Source of the DNA: Amphiduros pacificus
Taxonomy: Eukaryota > Annelida > Polychaeta > Phyllodocida > Hesionidae
Reading direction: 5' to 3'
Length of the DNA: 64,000 bases
NCBI GenBank assembly: GCA_949316495.1
Contig: OX439008.1
Span: 4,175,001 to 4,239,000, forward strand
Shown here: piece by piece, positions 48,901 to 60,700 of the stretch
Position numbering within the stretch: position 1 is the first letter of the stretch
Layout: every line of letters starts with the position of its first letter
The notes under the pieces: model-generated
Database searches by the model: none
What the model saw: only the letters and a program-made list of their open reading frames with translations
Told to the model about the DNA's origin: nothing
Program-made: the position numbers and the translations under genes

Positions 48901-49197
48901 TGCATGTTGTCTTGGAGTTGGTGACTCAAAATCATCTGAGTAGTACGTAGGAATTTCAGCTGGTAATCCATGAGTTTCTAAAGGTTTTGCATCTTCAGAA
49001 TCTGTGATGTTAGTGCTGGTGTAGCTTGTATCGGCATCACCAGCCCCTTGCTCAGTATCTATGCCAACAGATCTGTCTGTTATCTCTGTATTGATACTGG
49101 AGATTGTATCAGAATTGATCTCCTCGGATATATTTCCTTGTTCAGACATTTCTGTCACAGTCTCAATACTAGTAGTGCTATCTCTGAGCATCTCCAT
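42941..49197 (-). CDS. YSDDFE-repeat protein, possibly C8orf48/DUF4606-like (complete, 592 aa)
   Basis: Eight coding exons join in phase: 49197-48431, 48021-47934, 46506-46371, 46044-45967, 45619-45477, 44361-44315, 44045-43937 and 43351-42941 (TGA). The start is the ATG at 49197; an in-frame TAG lies just upstream in the same exon, after its acceptor at about 49,224, so an untranslated first exon is expected further right. Residues 1-255 are Ser/Thr/Asp/Glu-rich with about ten YSDDFE-type motifs (residues 86-238). The rest is more ordered, with VNRLKTYNLLHAMRN, KCRDC, LVKEKLQNQTYLYT and a Lys-rich tail ending PWWPKSQKQELE. A CxxC then helix then Leu/Thr pattern recalls the DUF4606 region of C8orf48 from memory, but I cannot confirm it. 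Function unknown. It is divergent from RAD50 and convergent with UBL3. Confidence 0.75.
42971..42984 (+). promoter_or_regulatory. CTCF-like site inside the last coding exon of the SDDFE-repeat gene
   Basis: CCACCAGGGGGCAG is a perfect match to the CTCF core. On the minus strand the same bases encode the LHAAPWWP region, so coding and possible binding constraints overlap. Confidence 0.5.
44436..44627 (-). CDS. Unplaced 63-codon open frame within an intron
   Basis: Starts with ATG in a strong context (AACATGG) and encodes a balanced, helical-looking peptide beginning MADLRSDTSNMPGLRNALFS. It sits in intron 5 of the SDDFE-repeat gene on the same strand. No acceptor gives the needed phase, a TAA lies 33 nt upstream in frame, and its phase-1 donors clash with the next exon. 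It could be an alternative first exon spliced to 44,045, a small nested gene, or chance. No family was recognised. Confidence 0.2.
   Translation of the reverse strand: MADLRSDTSNMPGLRNALFSVLQSCGIDNYKQDMDDLNSALSHAQSIATESKKIAISLQCMSL
44972..45025. repeat. Dispersed repeat fragment, copy 2
   Basis: Matches 24,666-24,718 over about 53 bp in the same orientation. It lies in intron 5 of the SDDFE-repeat gene. Confidence 0.6.
47150..47460. repeat. Degenerate CTATTCTAAT-type satellite
   Basis: 10- and 20-bp units such as AATCTGTACTAATCTATTCT repeat with drift through intron 2 of the SDDFE-repeat gene (46,507-47,933). The best 20-bp periodicity is at 47,210-47,340. The rest of that intron shows nothing. 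Confidence 0.9.
48127..48210. repeat. Compound trinucleotide/hexanucleotide microsatellite
   Basis: ATAATG-like units pass into AAC and then ATC repeats. It lies in intron 1 of the SDDFE-repeat gene (48,022-48,430). Confidence 0.95.
48811..48935 (-). repeat. Coding tandem duplication in the YSDDFE array
   Basis: Two nearly identical 57-bp units encode YSDDFESPTPRQHATTSRQ twice in a row (residues 86-123). A third partly matching unit follows. The array therefore still grows by in-frame tandem copying. Confidence 0.85.
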
Positions 49198-50214
49198 CTG
49201 TTCCAGCACCTCGAAGCTCTATTCCTGCAAATAAAGACATTAGATTTTTCAAATATCAAAATATCTATCACACTTTGAAATTATGACATGATTGAGTCAC
49301 AATTATTGCGACTTGGTTCCAGGTAAAATTGCAATGTTTTGTAATGGAGCTTTTTATCAATGCTGATGATCACAGCCTTATCACATTTTGTCCCCATTGC
49401 CTCTCGACTACAGTCCGGCAGCCAGTTTCAGACATCTTCATGTTTTTGACTCCTGATTTTGACAAAACCTTTCAAAACTGGATTAAAACTACTTTCATCA
49501 ACAGTAGATCATTAACTTCAAATGCATGTAAAGGAAAATTGATACATGTTAAACATGTACAGAATTATTAGGAAATTCACGCATTCAGTAAACCTGCATT
49601 TGTCCGAGTTTTACATTGAGTTATACAGTGATGTTGGTCACGTCACCACTTCTGACGTCATTTGACAGTGACAACATCCCTCATGCCGTGAAAACAAAAC
49701 ACTTTTAACGTTTTGAAAGGCAGTGGCAATACAAGATAACGTGTGAGAGACAACATTCAGCTCATTTGCAATTAGTACAGCAAGGTATGCTAGATGTTTA
49801 ACTGTGTTAAAAATGTCCGAGTTTCAACTGCCGGTTTTGGACAGTTGCCGGTCACTGTAGTCAAAATTCCCTTCACTGACATAATCTGATCGTCAGGCGT
49901 TAAAATCATCAAGCAGCTATTTTAAAGTTCTAGCTATATAATCAGGGGTGGGAGAGCTCTGAACCAATCTGTGCAGTAAATCTGGTTAAATTGCATCATT
50001 CTGGACGCTCACAACTGATCTGGGCGCTAAATGACGTCATTCTGGGCACTCGCAACACATCTGTGCATTAAATTGCAGCCAATCTGAGTGGTATTTGAAC
50101 ATTGTTGTATGGTGCACAATGGCGAGACTGCAAAAAGAGATCAAGAAAAAATAAAGAAATAGTTTCAAACAGGACTGACATCTTATGTTTATATAAAAGG
50201 TACATAAATGTTTG

Positions 50215-50515
50215 ATTGTTAGTTGCCGGAAGTCGAGTTCTTACAGAGTCGTGGCTTAAATATGAAGGGCAGTGCAAGGTGTTTCTAGAAACAGTGGATT
50301 TCAAGTCTATTTTGCCGATGGCTTTGGGTATACCGGTAAGGTGTTTTCTGACACTTGCATGTGCAAACAAGGTTAACTGGTGTGATAAACATCGGTAATC
50401 AATTGATAAATTGAACCACAGACATTACCCAGACATAGCTCTGTCGTCCGCATCAATGCCATCATTGTTGCCGTCGGCGTCGGCTGTATGTTAGTATGAC
50501 AAGCCAAATTTGAAT
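50215..50515. mobile_element. Diverged relative of the 52,281 MITE
   Basis: Shares TTTTCTGACACTTGCATGTG, TCAATTGATAAA and the end GTCGGCTGTA with the 52,281 copy. The borders are approximate and the left end is not clear. Confidence 0.55.
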
Positions 50516-51479
50516 GCAATGACTCAATTTTTGGGTAGAACTGATGACATACTTATATAGTGAGCCACTTTATTCCTACCACTACACAAACCTGTTATAA
50601 AATTCCACAAGTGCAAGTCTGCACGTCTGTGTTGTCTCTCAAAAAAGAAAAGGCAGACGACACATCTTTCAAGTTGAAACTTGTTTACCGCAACCTCCTC
50701 CAATTTGTTATAATATTTTAAAGAAAAATATATGTATGTCAATTTAAATGAAAAAAAAAATCTTCGAAAGAAATCATCAATATAATTGTAATTAATCAAT
50801 TCAAGTTAATCCTTTTTTGAGATTTGATTTTTGAACAATGATCAAAGATAATGAATTTGTCAAAGAGGCAAAATATTTACTAAGGAGAAGGCAGTATTTT
50901 AAGAGAGAGTAAATTATGAAAAACCCCTTATTTCTTTAAAATTTTGATCAATCTACATGTATCTGCTGGTAAAATTACTGGTCGTAGTTAATATACATTA
51001 GATTATCGTTTATAATAGAATTTGCGTGATATCCTCTCTATTTAAAAAGAATTAAGAATAGTAATATAATTATGTATCCCTGGAAATGTGATGACCACTT
51101 TTGCAGAGTTCGCGGTAAAAATATTTCTCATCTGGTAAGTCATGCTTTTAAAGATCTTTATATTTTGAGCAGTGCAGACAGCGACATGGTAATTCGGTTA
51201 AATAGCACAGATACTTTTCTTAAGTCTGTTACAGCTGTGTAGTGCTAGTGCTACTACCAAGATTGGCAAGAGTAGTACAGCCCGTGGGAGCAGTGTTCGG
51301 TTTCGTCAGAGAAATACGGTACTCACACTCACAGACTGGAGCTTCTGTTAATTTTTGGGTGATCTAAAAGCAAGCTCTGGACTTAAGCTCTCATGTTTTC
51401 ATGCTAACATGGTGAACCTATAATAGTTTGCGTGTGCCTCTGGTGGACAGTGTGGTTTTCATGTCTCTATTGCCATCCC

Positions 51480-51560
51480 AATCTCATACGTCACACGCCA
51501 TTGGCCGCTAGGTGGCGCCACATGTTCCGGTCAGTCAAATATTAACAGTACTGTGGGGCT
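51480..51560. promoter_or_regulatory. Promoter-like patch with CCAAT box and CTCF-like core
   Basis: GCCATTGGCC (51,497-51,506) includes an inverted CCAAT box. It overlaps CCGCTAGGTGGCGCCA (51,505-51,520), which fits both vertebrate and fly CTCF cores. It could serve the divergent SDDFE-gene/RAD50 pair, whose first untranslated exons are not placed. Confidence 0.35.
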
Positions 51561-52280
51561 CTCACTGATTTCCAATGTATTTCGTCAAGAATCCTCAAAA
51601 TTGAACTAACTTTTTTCAATGGTATTAAAATTTCATGAGGAATATAAATATGTTGGTCTTGTATTGCTCTGCATAATATTTGATAACAGAAATGATTGGT
51701 AATCATGTTAATCGGGAAAGACTGCTCTCTAACATGTTGCTGTCAGATAGGAAGACATGACACGTGAGTGCGATATAGCAATTTATGATTGCTTTCAGAT
51801 GAAACTTAGAATCCCACTTCAAAGCCTGAGCTGGGTAACAATGACGAAAAAAACCTTTGATCATAAAATTGGTCCCAGCTTCAAATGATTTTGAAAGACA
51901 ATGGTGTGAAAGTGACATGAACAACTCGTCTCCTTGGCCTGGTGTGACTCACTACGCATCAAAGACACTTAAGTTTTGTTTATCCACAACGTCATTTCTT
52001 CCAAAGGTTGTCTACTATCTTAGTATTATCTCACTGATTTCAAAACTGTTTTTGGTTTTCTGATAAATGGTGCAGTTTTTAAGATATCTTCAAAATAGTG
52101 ATTTCTTGTTATCAGCTGTCAGTTACAGACCCACAAGAAATTTGCAGCACCACCTATGTGCGAGCGATAATTGGGTATTTTCAGGAAGGAGAATCCACTT
52201 GATTTTCAAGTAGAGGTAGAAGACATCCACTTACCTACTCCAGCCACATTAATGGATACATTTAATTATTAAATTGTCTA

Positions 52281-52458
52281 CAGCCAACGACAACAGAGCT
52301 GCGGTTTCATTTTCAAAGCCTTCTAAGTGCGTCTGCACTCTCGAAAATATTCACACTAAGTTGTTTTCTGACACTTGCATGTGCAAACAAAGTCAAATGG
52401 TGTGATAAATATTAGTAATCAATTGATAAACTGAACCACAGCTCTGTTGTCGTCGGCT
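52281..52458. mobile_element. 178-bp MITE with about 20-bp terminal inverted repeats, TA-flanked
   Basis: The left end CAGCCAACGACAACAGAGCT pairs with the right end AGCTCTGTTGTCGTCGGCTG (one mismatch). TA flanks both sides (52,279-52,280 and 52,459-52,460), as for mariner-type targets. It has no coding capacity. Relatives lie at about 50,215-50,515 and 53,555-53,675. Confidence 0.85.
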
Positions 52459-52470
52459 GTAAAATGTTAT

Positions 52471-53033
52471 AAAAGAAAGGGCCTTGAAATGGCCTTTATA
52501 GGAGGGGGCGATCATACAGGCACATTCACACATACAGGGCTTTCACACCTAAACAAATCCCTGTCAGCTCTTCTGTATAAAGTCATTATTCTTAATATTT
52601 TTTACGTTTGCAAAACATAATTCAATTCTATATGTTCTGGTGTGGATATCGCTCAAAATTAACCCCAATATGAAGATTTCATTTTGTTTTCTGTATGAAG
52701 TCATTATTCTTAATATTTTCTACGTTTGCAAAAAATAACTCAATTCTAGAACCCCATTATGAAGATTTCATCTTTAGTTCCTATACAAAATCATTATTTT
52801 TTATATTATATATGTTTGCAAAAAAAAAAAAATCAATTCTATACAGCCCAGCCTTTAAGGGGGAATCCATGCAGCCTTTGATATCTTCCCATTCAGTGGT
52901 GTGAAAAACCCAAAATGTTAATAAAGGGGGTCAAATGATAAATTTGACTGATGCCACTCATCAGCATTCACAGTATTGCCATTCAAAGTCCTTGTGATTT
53001 AATGCCAAACCCGTGATCAAAGAGTTTTGTGGC
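52471..53033. other. Intergenic, with a loosely repeated 100-120-bp segment
   Basis: GTTTGCAAAA..CAATTCTA and TATGAAGATTTCATnnT recur three times between 52,560 and 52,850, suggesting an old, diverged tandem triplication. Nothing else was seen. Confidence 0.5.
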
Positions 53034-53457
53034 ATTTATATAGGACGAGGTTTTCGTACCCAAACCCTTAGTTAATGTTGGGGGGGGGGGGGGGGGGGAG
53101 AAATTCTCGACCTGCGTAGCCTAACTTGTGATAATATTGGGTAAATACCTTTATTTATCATTTAAAATGCAATTAAATTCAATCCGTAACGTCAGATATC
53201 CATTATTTTGAAAATATGAACGGCATTTACGTTTTACTGTAAATACTCGCGTATAAGACCATTAAGATCTTGTTGCTCAAGCATATTTATGTTTCACTTT
53301 TAAAATGGCTGCCAAACTTGAATGGTAGCAGTGTCAATGTGTTGAGAAAAAAACGACTCGTCTTATATTCGGAAATTGGTCTTTTCAAGCAAAATAACCT
53401 CAATTTTGGGGGGTCGTCCTATACACAAGTCGTCTTATATACGAGTAAATACGATAA
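53034..53457. mobile_element. Second copy of the 8,705 foldback transposon family (shorter)
   Basis: The right half matches 9,225-9,566 almost throughout, ending CGTCTTATATACGAGTAAATACG. The left end is present only as GACGAGGTTTTCGTACCC and lacks the first 15-20 bp of the terminal repeat. A 19-G run (53,080-53,098) replaces the GGGGGTCGAC part. Confidence 0.85.
53080..53098. repeat. Homopolymer of 19 G
   Basis: An uninterrupted G run inside the transposon copy; the equivalent place in the 8,705 copy has five G. Such a run is G-quadruplex-prone. Confidence 0.95.
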
Positions 53458-53554
53458 GTTTACTTAATTAATGTTAATTGTTACTTGTGGAAGAGATTTT
53501 GTAAGTTTTGTGAACTGTCACAGAGGACTTTTCCTACTTGTGGATCAGCACAAC

Positions 53555-53675
53555 TGATGATGACAAGAGCTGCAGTTCCATTTTCAAGGCATTTTAAAAT
53601 TAAATGCAGTGTGATTAACATAGTCAGTTTATTGATAATCTGAAACAAAGCTCTGTTGTCATCAGCAGTATATAG
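53555..53675. mobile_element. Third relative of the 52,281 MITE
   Basis: Starts near GATGACAAGAGCTGCAGTTC and ends near CTCTGTTGTCATCAGCAGTA, an inverted pair like that of the 52,281 copy. The middle is diverged. Its right end is continuous with the 53-bp minisatellite. Confidence 0.65.
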
Positions 53676-54014
53676 CAGCTGCTCATCTGTTTATATCTCA
53701 CAGCTCTGTTGTCATCAGCAGTATATGGCAGCTGCTCATCTGTTTATATTTCACAGCTCTGTTGTCATCAGCAGTATATGGCAGCTGCTCATCTGTTTAT
53801 ATCTCACAGCTCTGTTGTCATCAGCAGTATATGGCAGCTGCCCATCTGTTTATATCTCACAGCTCTGTCATCAGCAGTATATGGCAGCTGCTCATCTGTT
53901 CATATTTCACAGCTCTGTTGTCATCAGCAGTATATGGCAGCTGCCCATCTGTTTATATCTCACAGCTCTGTCATCAGCAGTATATGGCAGCTGCTCATCT
54001 GTTCATATTTCACA
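53650..54014. repeat. 53/50-bp minisatellite grown from a MITE end
   Basis: Seven units start at 53650, 53703, 53756, 53809, 53862, 53912 and 53965. Each contains GCAGCTGCTCATCTGTT or its C variant. Two units lack TGT and are 50 bp. The first part of each unit, GCTCTGTTGTCATCAGCAGT, equals the MITE's right end. Confidence 0.95.
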
Positions 54015-54784
54015 GCTCGGTTCCTATATACAAAGGCAGAGACATTGGCTGAATTTAAACAGGTCCATTTGGTTAGCTGAGGTCTTTAGGGTCAAATAGC
54101 TTTAAAGAAGGAGATTTTGTCATTTTCCAGCCTGAACAGAGTGGATCCAATGCATGGATTAAATATATGTGGCTCTGTCAGCTGCTCATCCATTTAATTT
54201 ATTGATATATAGCCCAGACCTCACTCACCAATCAATCGAAATATACAGATCTGGAAACATTAATAATAATTCTATTTCTCTCCTTCTCCTGCCAAATGAA
54301 GTTGATATGTGTACAATACATCAATAAACTTTTTCCAAATATATAATCCTGATAATGTCAATTTTAATCCAAATTTGTGTCTTAATTGTCTTAATGTCTC
54401 ATTTGCATGTAGGTAAACTCATGAATTATATACTTGTATATGAAGTATTGAAATGTATGTGTGACATTATTTTCAAGGTTTGAAATTCACGATTGCACCT
54501 CCGTGGCACAACCACTGATATTGTAAACAAGCCATCAGTACTCTACTCCCAGGTCAGGATCCTGCAAGGAGAAAAGTGTGCTGACATCTGTCCAAGTGTG
54601 GTCAAGCTCAAAAATCAAGATCGATTCTGCATGAGTCATCTTTCAAGGCTAATATTTTATCCACTTCAAATTCAACAAGATTCTTTTTAGCCTATTGAGC
54701 CAGGCATGACTATATCATTGTGACAATTTTTTTTTACATGTACACAAACCTTTCATAAAATTCCAGTGATTAAACAGCCACAAG
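54015..54784. other. Upstream flank of RAD50
   Basis: AT-rich. A possible acceptor (AAATTCCAG at about 54,765) just before the RAD50 ATG suggests an untranslated first exon further left. No promoter motif was identified. Confidence 0.4.
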
Positions 54785-57700
54785 ATGTCGCAGATACAGA
54801 AGATGAGTATACAAGGGATTCGGAGCTTCGGTCCCGATGACACCAACAGGCAAGCCATCACCTTCTTCAATCCTCTCACCTTAATTCTTGGACCCAATGG
54901 AACTGGTAAAACAGTGAGTTCAATATTTTAGTGAATATTTTGAAGAATTTATAACCAATGCATGTTCAGTGGATGTAGGTTGCCCTTCCCACCATTAGGG
55001 GAGACAAATCCAAAGATGTACGGTTTCCTGATTTTCACCAGATAAAAGGAGAAATTTCTTGTTGCTTTATACTATCATGGAATCCACTCATTATTCATTA
55101 TGAGGAGAACTTTCAAACTCCACACATTTCCAAATTCACTTTCCCTCCACAAGTTCATCAGGCTTTAAAGTCTTTTCAACAATACATGTTTTATGTAATC
55201 AGTGAGAAGCTGTTTTCAAGTTACCAAAGTGAGATCATCAACATGTTTGTTTTTTGTTTGTTTTTGTTTTTCTTCCTCTTTTAGACTGTGATTGAGTGCT
55301 TGAAGTATATTACAACTGGAGACTTGCCTCCAGCCCACAAAGATGCAGCTTTTGTCCATGATCCCAAGGTAAATATGGCATTTAGTAATATGCTCAACTC
55401 ATTTGTTATGCACTAGATTTGGAGCTCAATTTTGATCTGTGAGACCATATTGTGTCATGTATGAGTAATGCCTGAAGTTTGTTTCCAATTTCCCTACCTA
55501 CACTAGTTCAATCTTTACTGAGCTTCAGCTCCCTCGAGGCCACGGGCCGTGTCGCAGTTGGTTAGAGTGCCAGCTAATTAGCACCAATTCCTCTGTGGTG
55601 ATCCATGGGTTGTGGGTTCAATCCCCGGCCATGTCGAGATTGAACTCACAATACAATTTCCCATATGACCTGAGGCCCGTGCCTGAAGGGTTAACCCGTT
55701 GTCCTGTAAATCTGTGACCGGGTGGGTTGTCATGTCATGTAAAGTTTTTTGGACTTTCTAGTTTCATGTCACATCATAATTCTCTGTACATTTGATCAAA
55801 TTTAACAAAAAAGAACATTACCCCCTCATCATCTCCATTTTTACTGATGACGTCAAACGTCATCAGTAACCACATGAATGTTTTACTCCAATTGTACACT
55901 GTCTTACTGTTACAATATCTTATGGACTTGTCATCTGTTCATTTTTAAGCAAATATATTGATACAGTTATCTTTTCTTGTTAAGATGACTCCAAGTTGAA
56001 TCAAATGTTGTGTATTGTGATGGCCCCTGTGTTTCAGATTGCAAGAGAGAGCACTGTTAATGGTCAAGTCAGACTACAGCTGACCGACGTCAGAGGAAAT
56101 CGATATATTGTTCAGAGATCTCTTCAGGCCACACAGAAGGTTTGTTTCTTGTCAATTATTTGGCCTCATAGACACACTAAATCATAATTATTGGTCATTC
56201 CATATTTGATTATAGAGAAAGCCCAATCCCAGAGAGGTCTTCTGCTCAGTTTTACAGACATTAAGGTTTAATCTAAGATAAGAGAAAAGAAAATAAGATC
56301 GGTTTATTTCTGCAGTTAGATTGTGGATTTCTACTTGATATTTACAGTCATTAGATCAAGTAGGTATGGCGTTGCCTTCCCATGTAGGGCCTTCCTTGCA
56401 ATAAGGAGGATATTAACAGATTAAACCAGTCATAATTTGCACCAATTTTCCTCATAAGTCTTTTGTTGTTTTAATCATCTAATCATTTAATCATACCAAC
56501 ACATTACATGTATGATCTTTTTTTTTTCATAGAAATATTGATAATTGAGAAATATCGTTTGTCTTTTGAAGGTGAAAAGTGTCAGTATGAAAACATTGGA
56601 AGGGGTGATAACATTTCAGACTAAAGATGGCCGTAAGCAAAGTAACACCACCAGATGTGTTGACCTCAACAAGGAGGTAAGCAAGATGTGGATCTCATAT
56701 AATGATATAAATTATAATAGTATGACTGATCTTTGGAGCTGTGATATTGCCTGAATGGTCTGTACTAGGTTCAATATTTTAATCATTAAATAATAAGGAA
56801 AAAGCAATACATTATAGCATACTTTTATGAAATTAGTTAACTTTTTTGTTTTGATACTAAAACTTTTTATTTCTACACATTTATTCCATAGGAATTAGAG
56901 AAAAGAAATTTGTAATGTAACATCTGTTTTTTACCCACATATATGTGGGGAAAATTGATAAAAACCACAAGTTATATTCAACAATTTATCTCCTCCACCT
57001 GGACAAGTACAGATTAATTTCATGTTGAGAACAGAAATGTTTTATCATAAATTATGCTTGCAGATGACCTCATTGCTGGGTGTTTCCAAACCAGTCCTCG
57101 AGAATGTCATTTTCTGTCACCAGGAGGAGTCAAACTGGTAAGCACAAATTTATAAAATCATTTATTGAGTTCAAAATTGGAAAAAAAAATTGTAGTTTGT
57201 ATTAACAAAATATTTTCTAAATTTTAGGCCTCTTTCAGAAGGGAAAGCTTTGAAACAGAAATTTGATGATATTTTTGCATCAACACGATATGTGAAGGCC
57301 TTGGAATGTATCCGCAAATTCAGAACAGATCAGGTAAGTAAGATAATAAAACAAGAAAAAATAAAAGTTATGATCAGTTTATCAGTTTGTTGTCTCCTTT
57401 CCCTTCAAGGAGGGTTCCCTTCCACTAAGAGGGTTAATATCTTCCTTTGAGGAATGCAATGTGATGTTACCACATTAAGAGGGTTAATATCTTCCTTTGA
57501 GGAATGCAATGTGATGTTACCACATTAAGAGGGTTAATATCTTCCTTTGAGGAATGCAATGTGATGTTACCACATTAAGAGGGTTAATATCTTCCTTTGA
57601 GGAATGCAATGTGATGTTACCACATTAAGAGGGTTAATATCTTCCTTTGATGAATGCAATGTGATGTGACCACATTAACAGGGTGAATGTTCCAGGTGGG

Positions 57701-60700
57701 CACAGTTAGAGAGTTCCAGGCAGAAATCAAGTATCTGAAACAAAACAAAGAAAAGTCTGCAGATGTGAGTATTTAACCCTACCCTACTGAAAATATAAAT
57801 AATGAAACTGTTTTTCCTTTCAGTCTATTCTTCTAATTTCTTTAATCAAACTGTAGTCTATTCTGTTGTATTTTACTCAGATTTTACGTTATTCTTCCTC
57901 TTTTACTTCACATATACTATTCTTCCATACTGTACTTCCTAATATTCAACGTTGTCTACTTTTCCTTTTAATAATCTGGCTCATCTCTCCACTTTCTGCT
58001 TCCTAATATTCAACGTTGTCTACTTTTCCTTTTAATAATCTGGCTCATCTCTCCACTTTCTGCTTCCTAATATTCAACGTTGTCTACTTTTCCTTTTAAT
58101 AATCTGGCTCATCTCTCCACTTTCTGCTTCCTAATATTCAACGTTGTCTACTTTTCCTTTTAATAATCTGGCTCATCTCTCCACTTTCTGCTTCCTAATA
58201 TTCAACGTTGTCTACTTTTCCTTTTAATAATCTGGCTCATCTCTCCACTTTCTGCTTCCTAATATTCAACGTTGTCTACTTTTCCTTTTAATAATCTGGC
58301 TCATCTCTCCACTTTCTGCTTCCTAATATTCAACGTTGTCTACTTTTCCTTTTAATAATCTGGCTCATCTCTCCACTTTCTGCTTCCTAATATTCAACGT
58401 TGTCTACTTTTCCTTTTAATAATCTGGCTCATCTCTCCACTTTCTGCTTCCTAATATTCAACCTTGTCTACTTTTCCTTTTAATAATCTGGCTCATCTCT
58501 CCACTTTCTGCTTCCTAATATTCAACGTTGTCTACTTTTCCTTTTAATAATCTGGCTCATCTCTCCACTTTCTGCTTCCTAATATTCAACGTTGTCTACT
58601 TTTCCTTTTAATAATCTGGCTCATCTCTCCACATTCTGCTTCCTGATGTTCAACCTTGTCTACTTTTCCTTTTAATAATCTGGCTCATCTCTCCACTTTC
58701 TGCTTCCTAATATTCAACCTTGTCTACTTTTCCTTTTAATAATCTGGCTCATCTCTCCACATTCTGCTTCCTAATGTTCTACTTCTTATTCTTTCTAGTT
58801 TCTACTCACTTTATCTCTTTCTGACATATTCTACTCTCAATATCTTCTCACATTCTCATTCTGACTTGCCCCTTTTCTACCTGCATGGTCTACTTTCCTG
58901 TTTTAAATCTATATTATGTGATCTCATGATGTGCTTTTCCTTATTCGACTCGTTCTACCAGACATTCTACGAATTTCACATGATTCTGTTGTAGATCGCG
59001 GCAGATCTGGATGAAGTGAAAGCCAAGTACCTGGCATCCAAGGAAACCGTTCAGGGCATCGAAGAGAAGCTCCACCCAATACAAGTATGTGCCTCATATA
59101 GAGTGTCTAAAATATGCTTGCCAACAATAAGTTACGCGCAACAAGTTTGTTGTCGGGCCAAAAAATCATTTAATATTGTGTTTTTCACGTAAATATCAAT
59201 ATTACTTTTAAAAATACAGAATATTTATCAAGAAAGAAAAGTTAATCAGAGAAAATTCTACCTGTAAAAAAAATAGATTTCACAATCTCTCCATGTGCCA
59301 TAAAACTTGTGGTATAAGATTTCAGCATTGTCATAGATATTTTCTATTCTGATCATGTTCTTTTTTTGTATTTTGTTTCCAAAATTCAAATTTGGCATTT
59401 AAAGTACCTATGAGATCAGTATATAAAAAATAATATAAAAAAAAATGATCCATTACCCCAATTTTTCACCCTTAAAATGTGAAGATATTTAATATCCGAG
59501 TGAGTGAAACAACTGGGGGTTACAGATTTCAACCTAGAGTTGGGCAGAAATCAGAAACAGGCTTTTTTTTTCAACCTAACCAACAACAACAGAGCAAGGT
59601 CAATCATGAATGCTGTCACTACATAACTGCAAAAAAATATTTTAACATCTAATGTGATAGGATGTAGTTTGTAAGGGTGATATGATGTGTCAGGATGAAT
59701 AATGTGTAAGTGAGGGAAACACAAGTGTGTAAGTGATTTGTTTTGATTCACCAGAGCAAGAAATGTAAGAAATTTATTGCCAATTTTGAGAGTCTAGATC
59801 AAGAATCTAAATTTATTGCCATATTACAGTCCCAAGACACTAGTCTTATTCAACAACTTGCTAAATGTATATACTATATTTTTATATACTAGAAAAGATC
59901 AGATGATGTTAATGCTGACCAAAATAGAATATCTGTGAATCAGGTAGATAACTAGATAATAGGACTTTGTATCTGTATTGATATGTATGGTCAATAAAAG
60001 TATCTCTAAACCATATTTTCATATTTACTACTCTTTCAGACAGACTGAAAAGTTTAAATGTTGTTGCTGAAACATGGTTATCATCTTTTTGAGAGGTGAT
60101 GAACTGTAAGTGAAAGAAATGACGTGGAAAGTAGATATTGAAGGAGAATATGTCAAAAGACTTTGTCAAAGCTTGCTAGATGTATGCCCTTTGTCTATCC
60201 ATCATCTATGTTTTTAAAGGAAAAGCTTGAACAAATTGGAAACCAGGAAGGAGATATATGGAAACTTCACACCAAAATTGAGGGACTCAAAATCGAGAAG
60301 AATCAGCTTGAAAAACAGCAGCAGGAACTGCGAGACAAGATTGATAATGAGTTCACAGGTAATAACATTTTTTATATGGTCCAAAACAAAACTATGTCTC
60401 CTCATAGTGCCTGTACAAGAAGTGTTTAATTAGTCATCCTGGCTAGGATTATGCAGAAATGTTATTTTCTTTATACCAATGAGTGTTAATGGCATTTTCT
60501 CATTCTTACAATTGTCAGGAACAACAGATGAATTGGAACAGAAGCTGAGAGACTTTGAAAAGAAAGTGGCTGAGAGAGAAGAAAAGCTCAAAAAGGTTAG
60601 CAATATGCTTCCAAATATATCATGTTTTGTTTGAATGAAAGTGATAGTTTTATTCTAGATAGATTTAATCACCTTTTTGTAATTGTTTATATGGTGCACA

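Larger units (their letters stand above)
49225..52270. other. Intergenic region, left part
   Basis: Upstream of the SDDFE-repeat gene. It contains a relative of the 52,281 MITE at about 50,215-50,515 and a promoter-like patch near 51,500. No coding gene was recognised. Confidence 0.45.

Noticed and set aside
53656-54099. Three overlapping plus-strand frames of 96-147 codons
   Set aside because: They are the 53/50-bp minisatellite read in different frames.
55551-55632. Possible tRNA gene
   Set aside because: A and B boxes are present but the sequence does not fold as a full cloverleaf in outline and continues into a non-tRNA body, so a SINE fits better.
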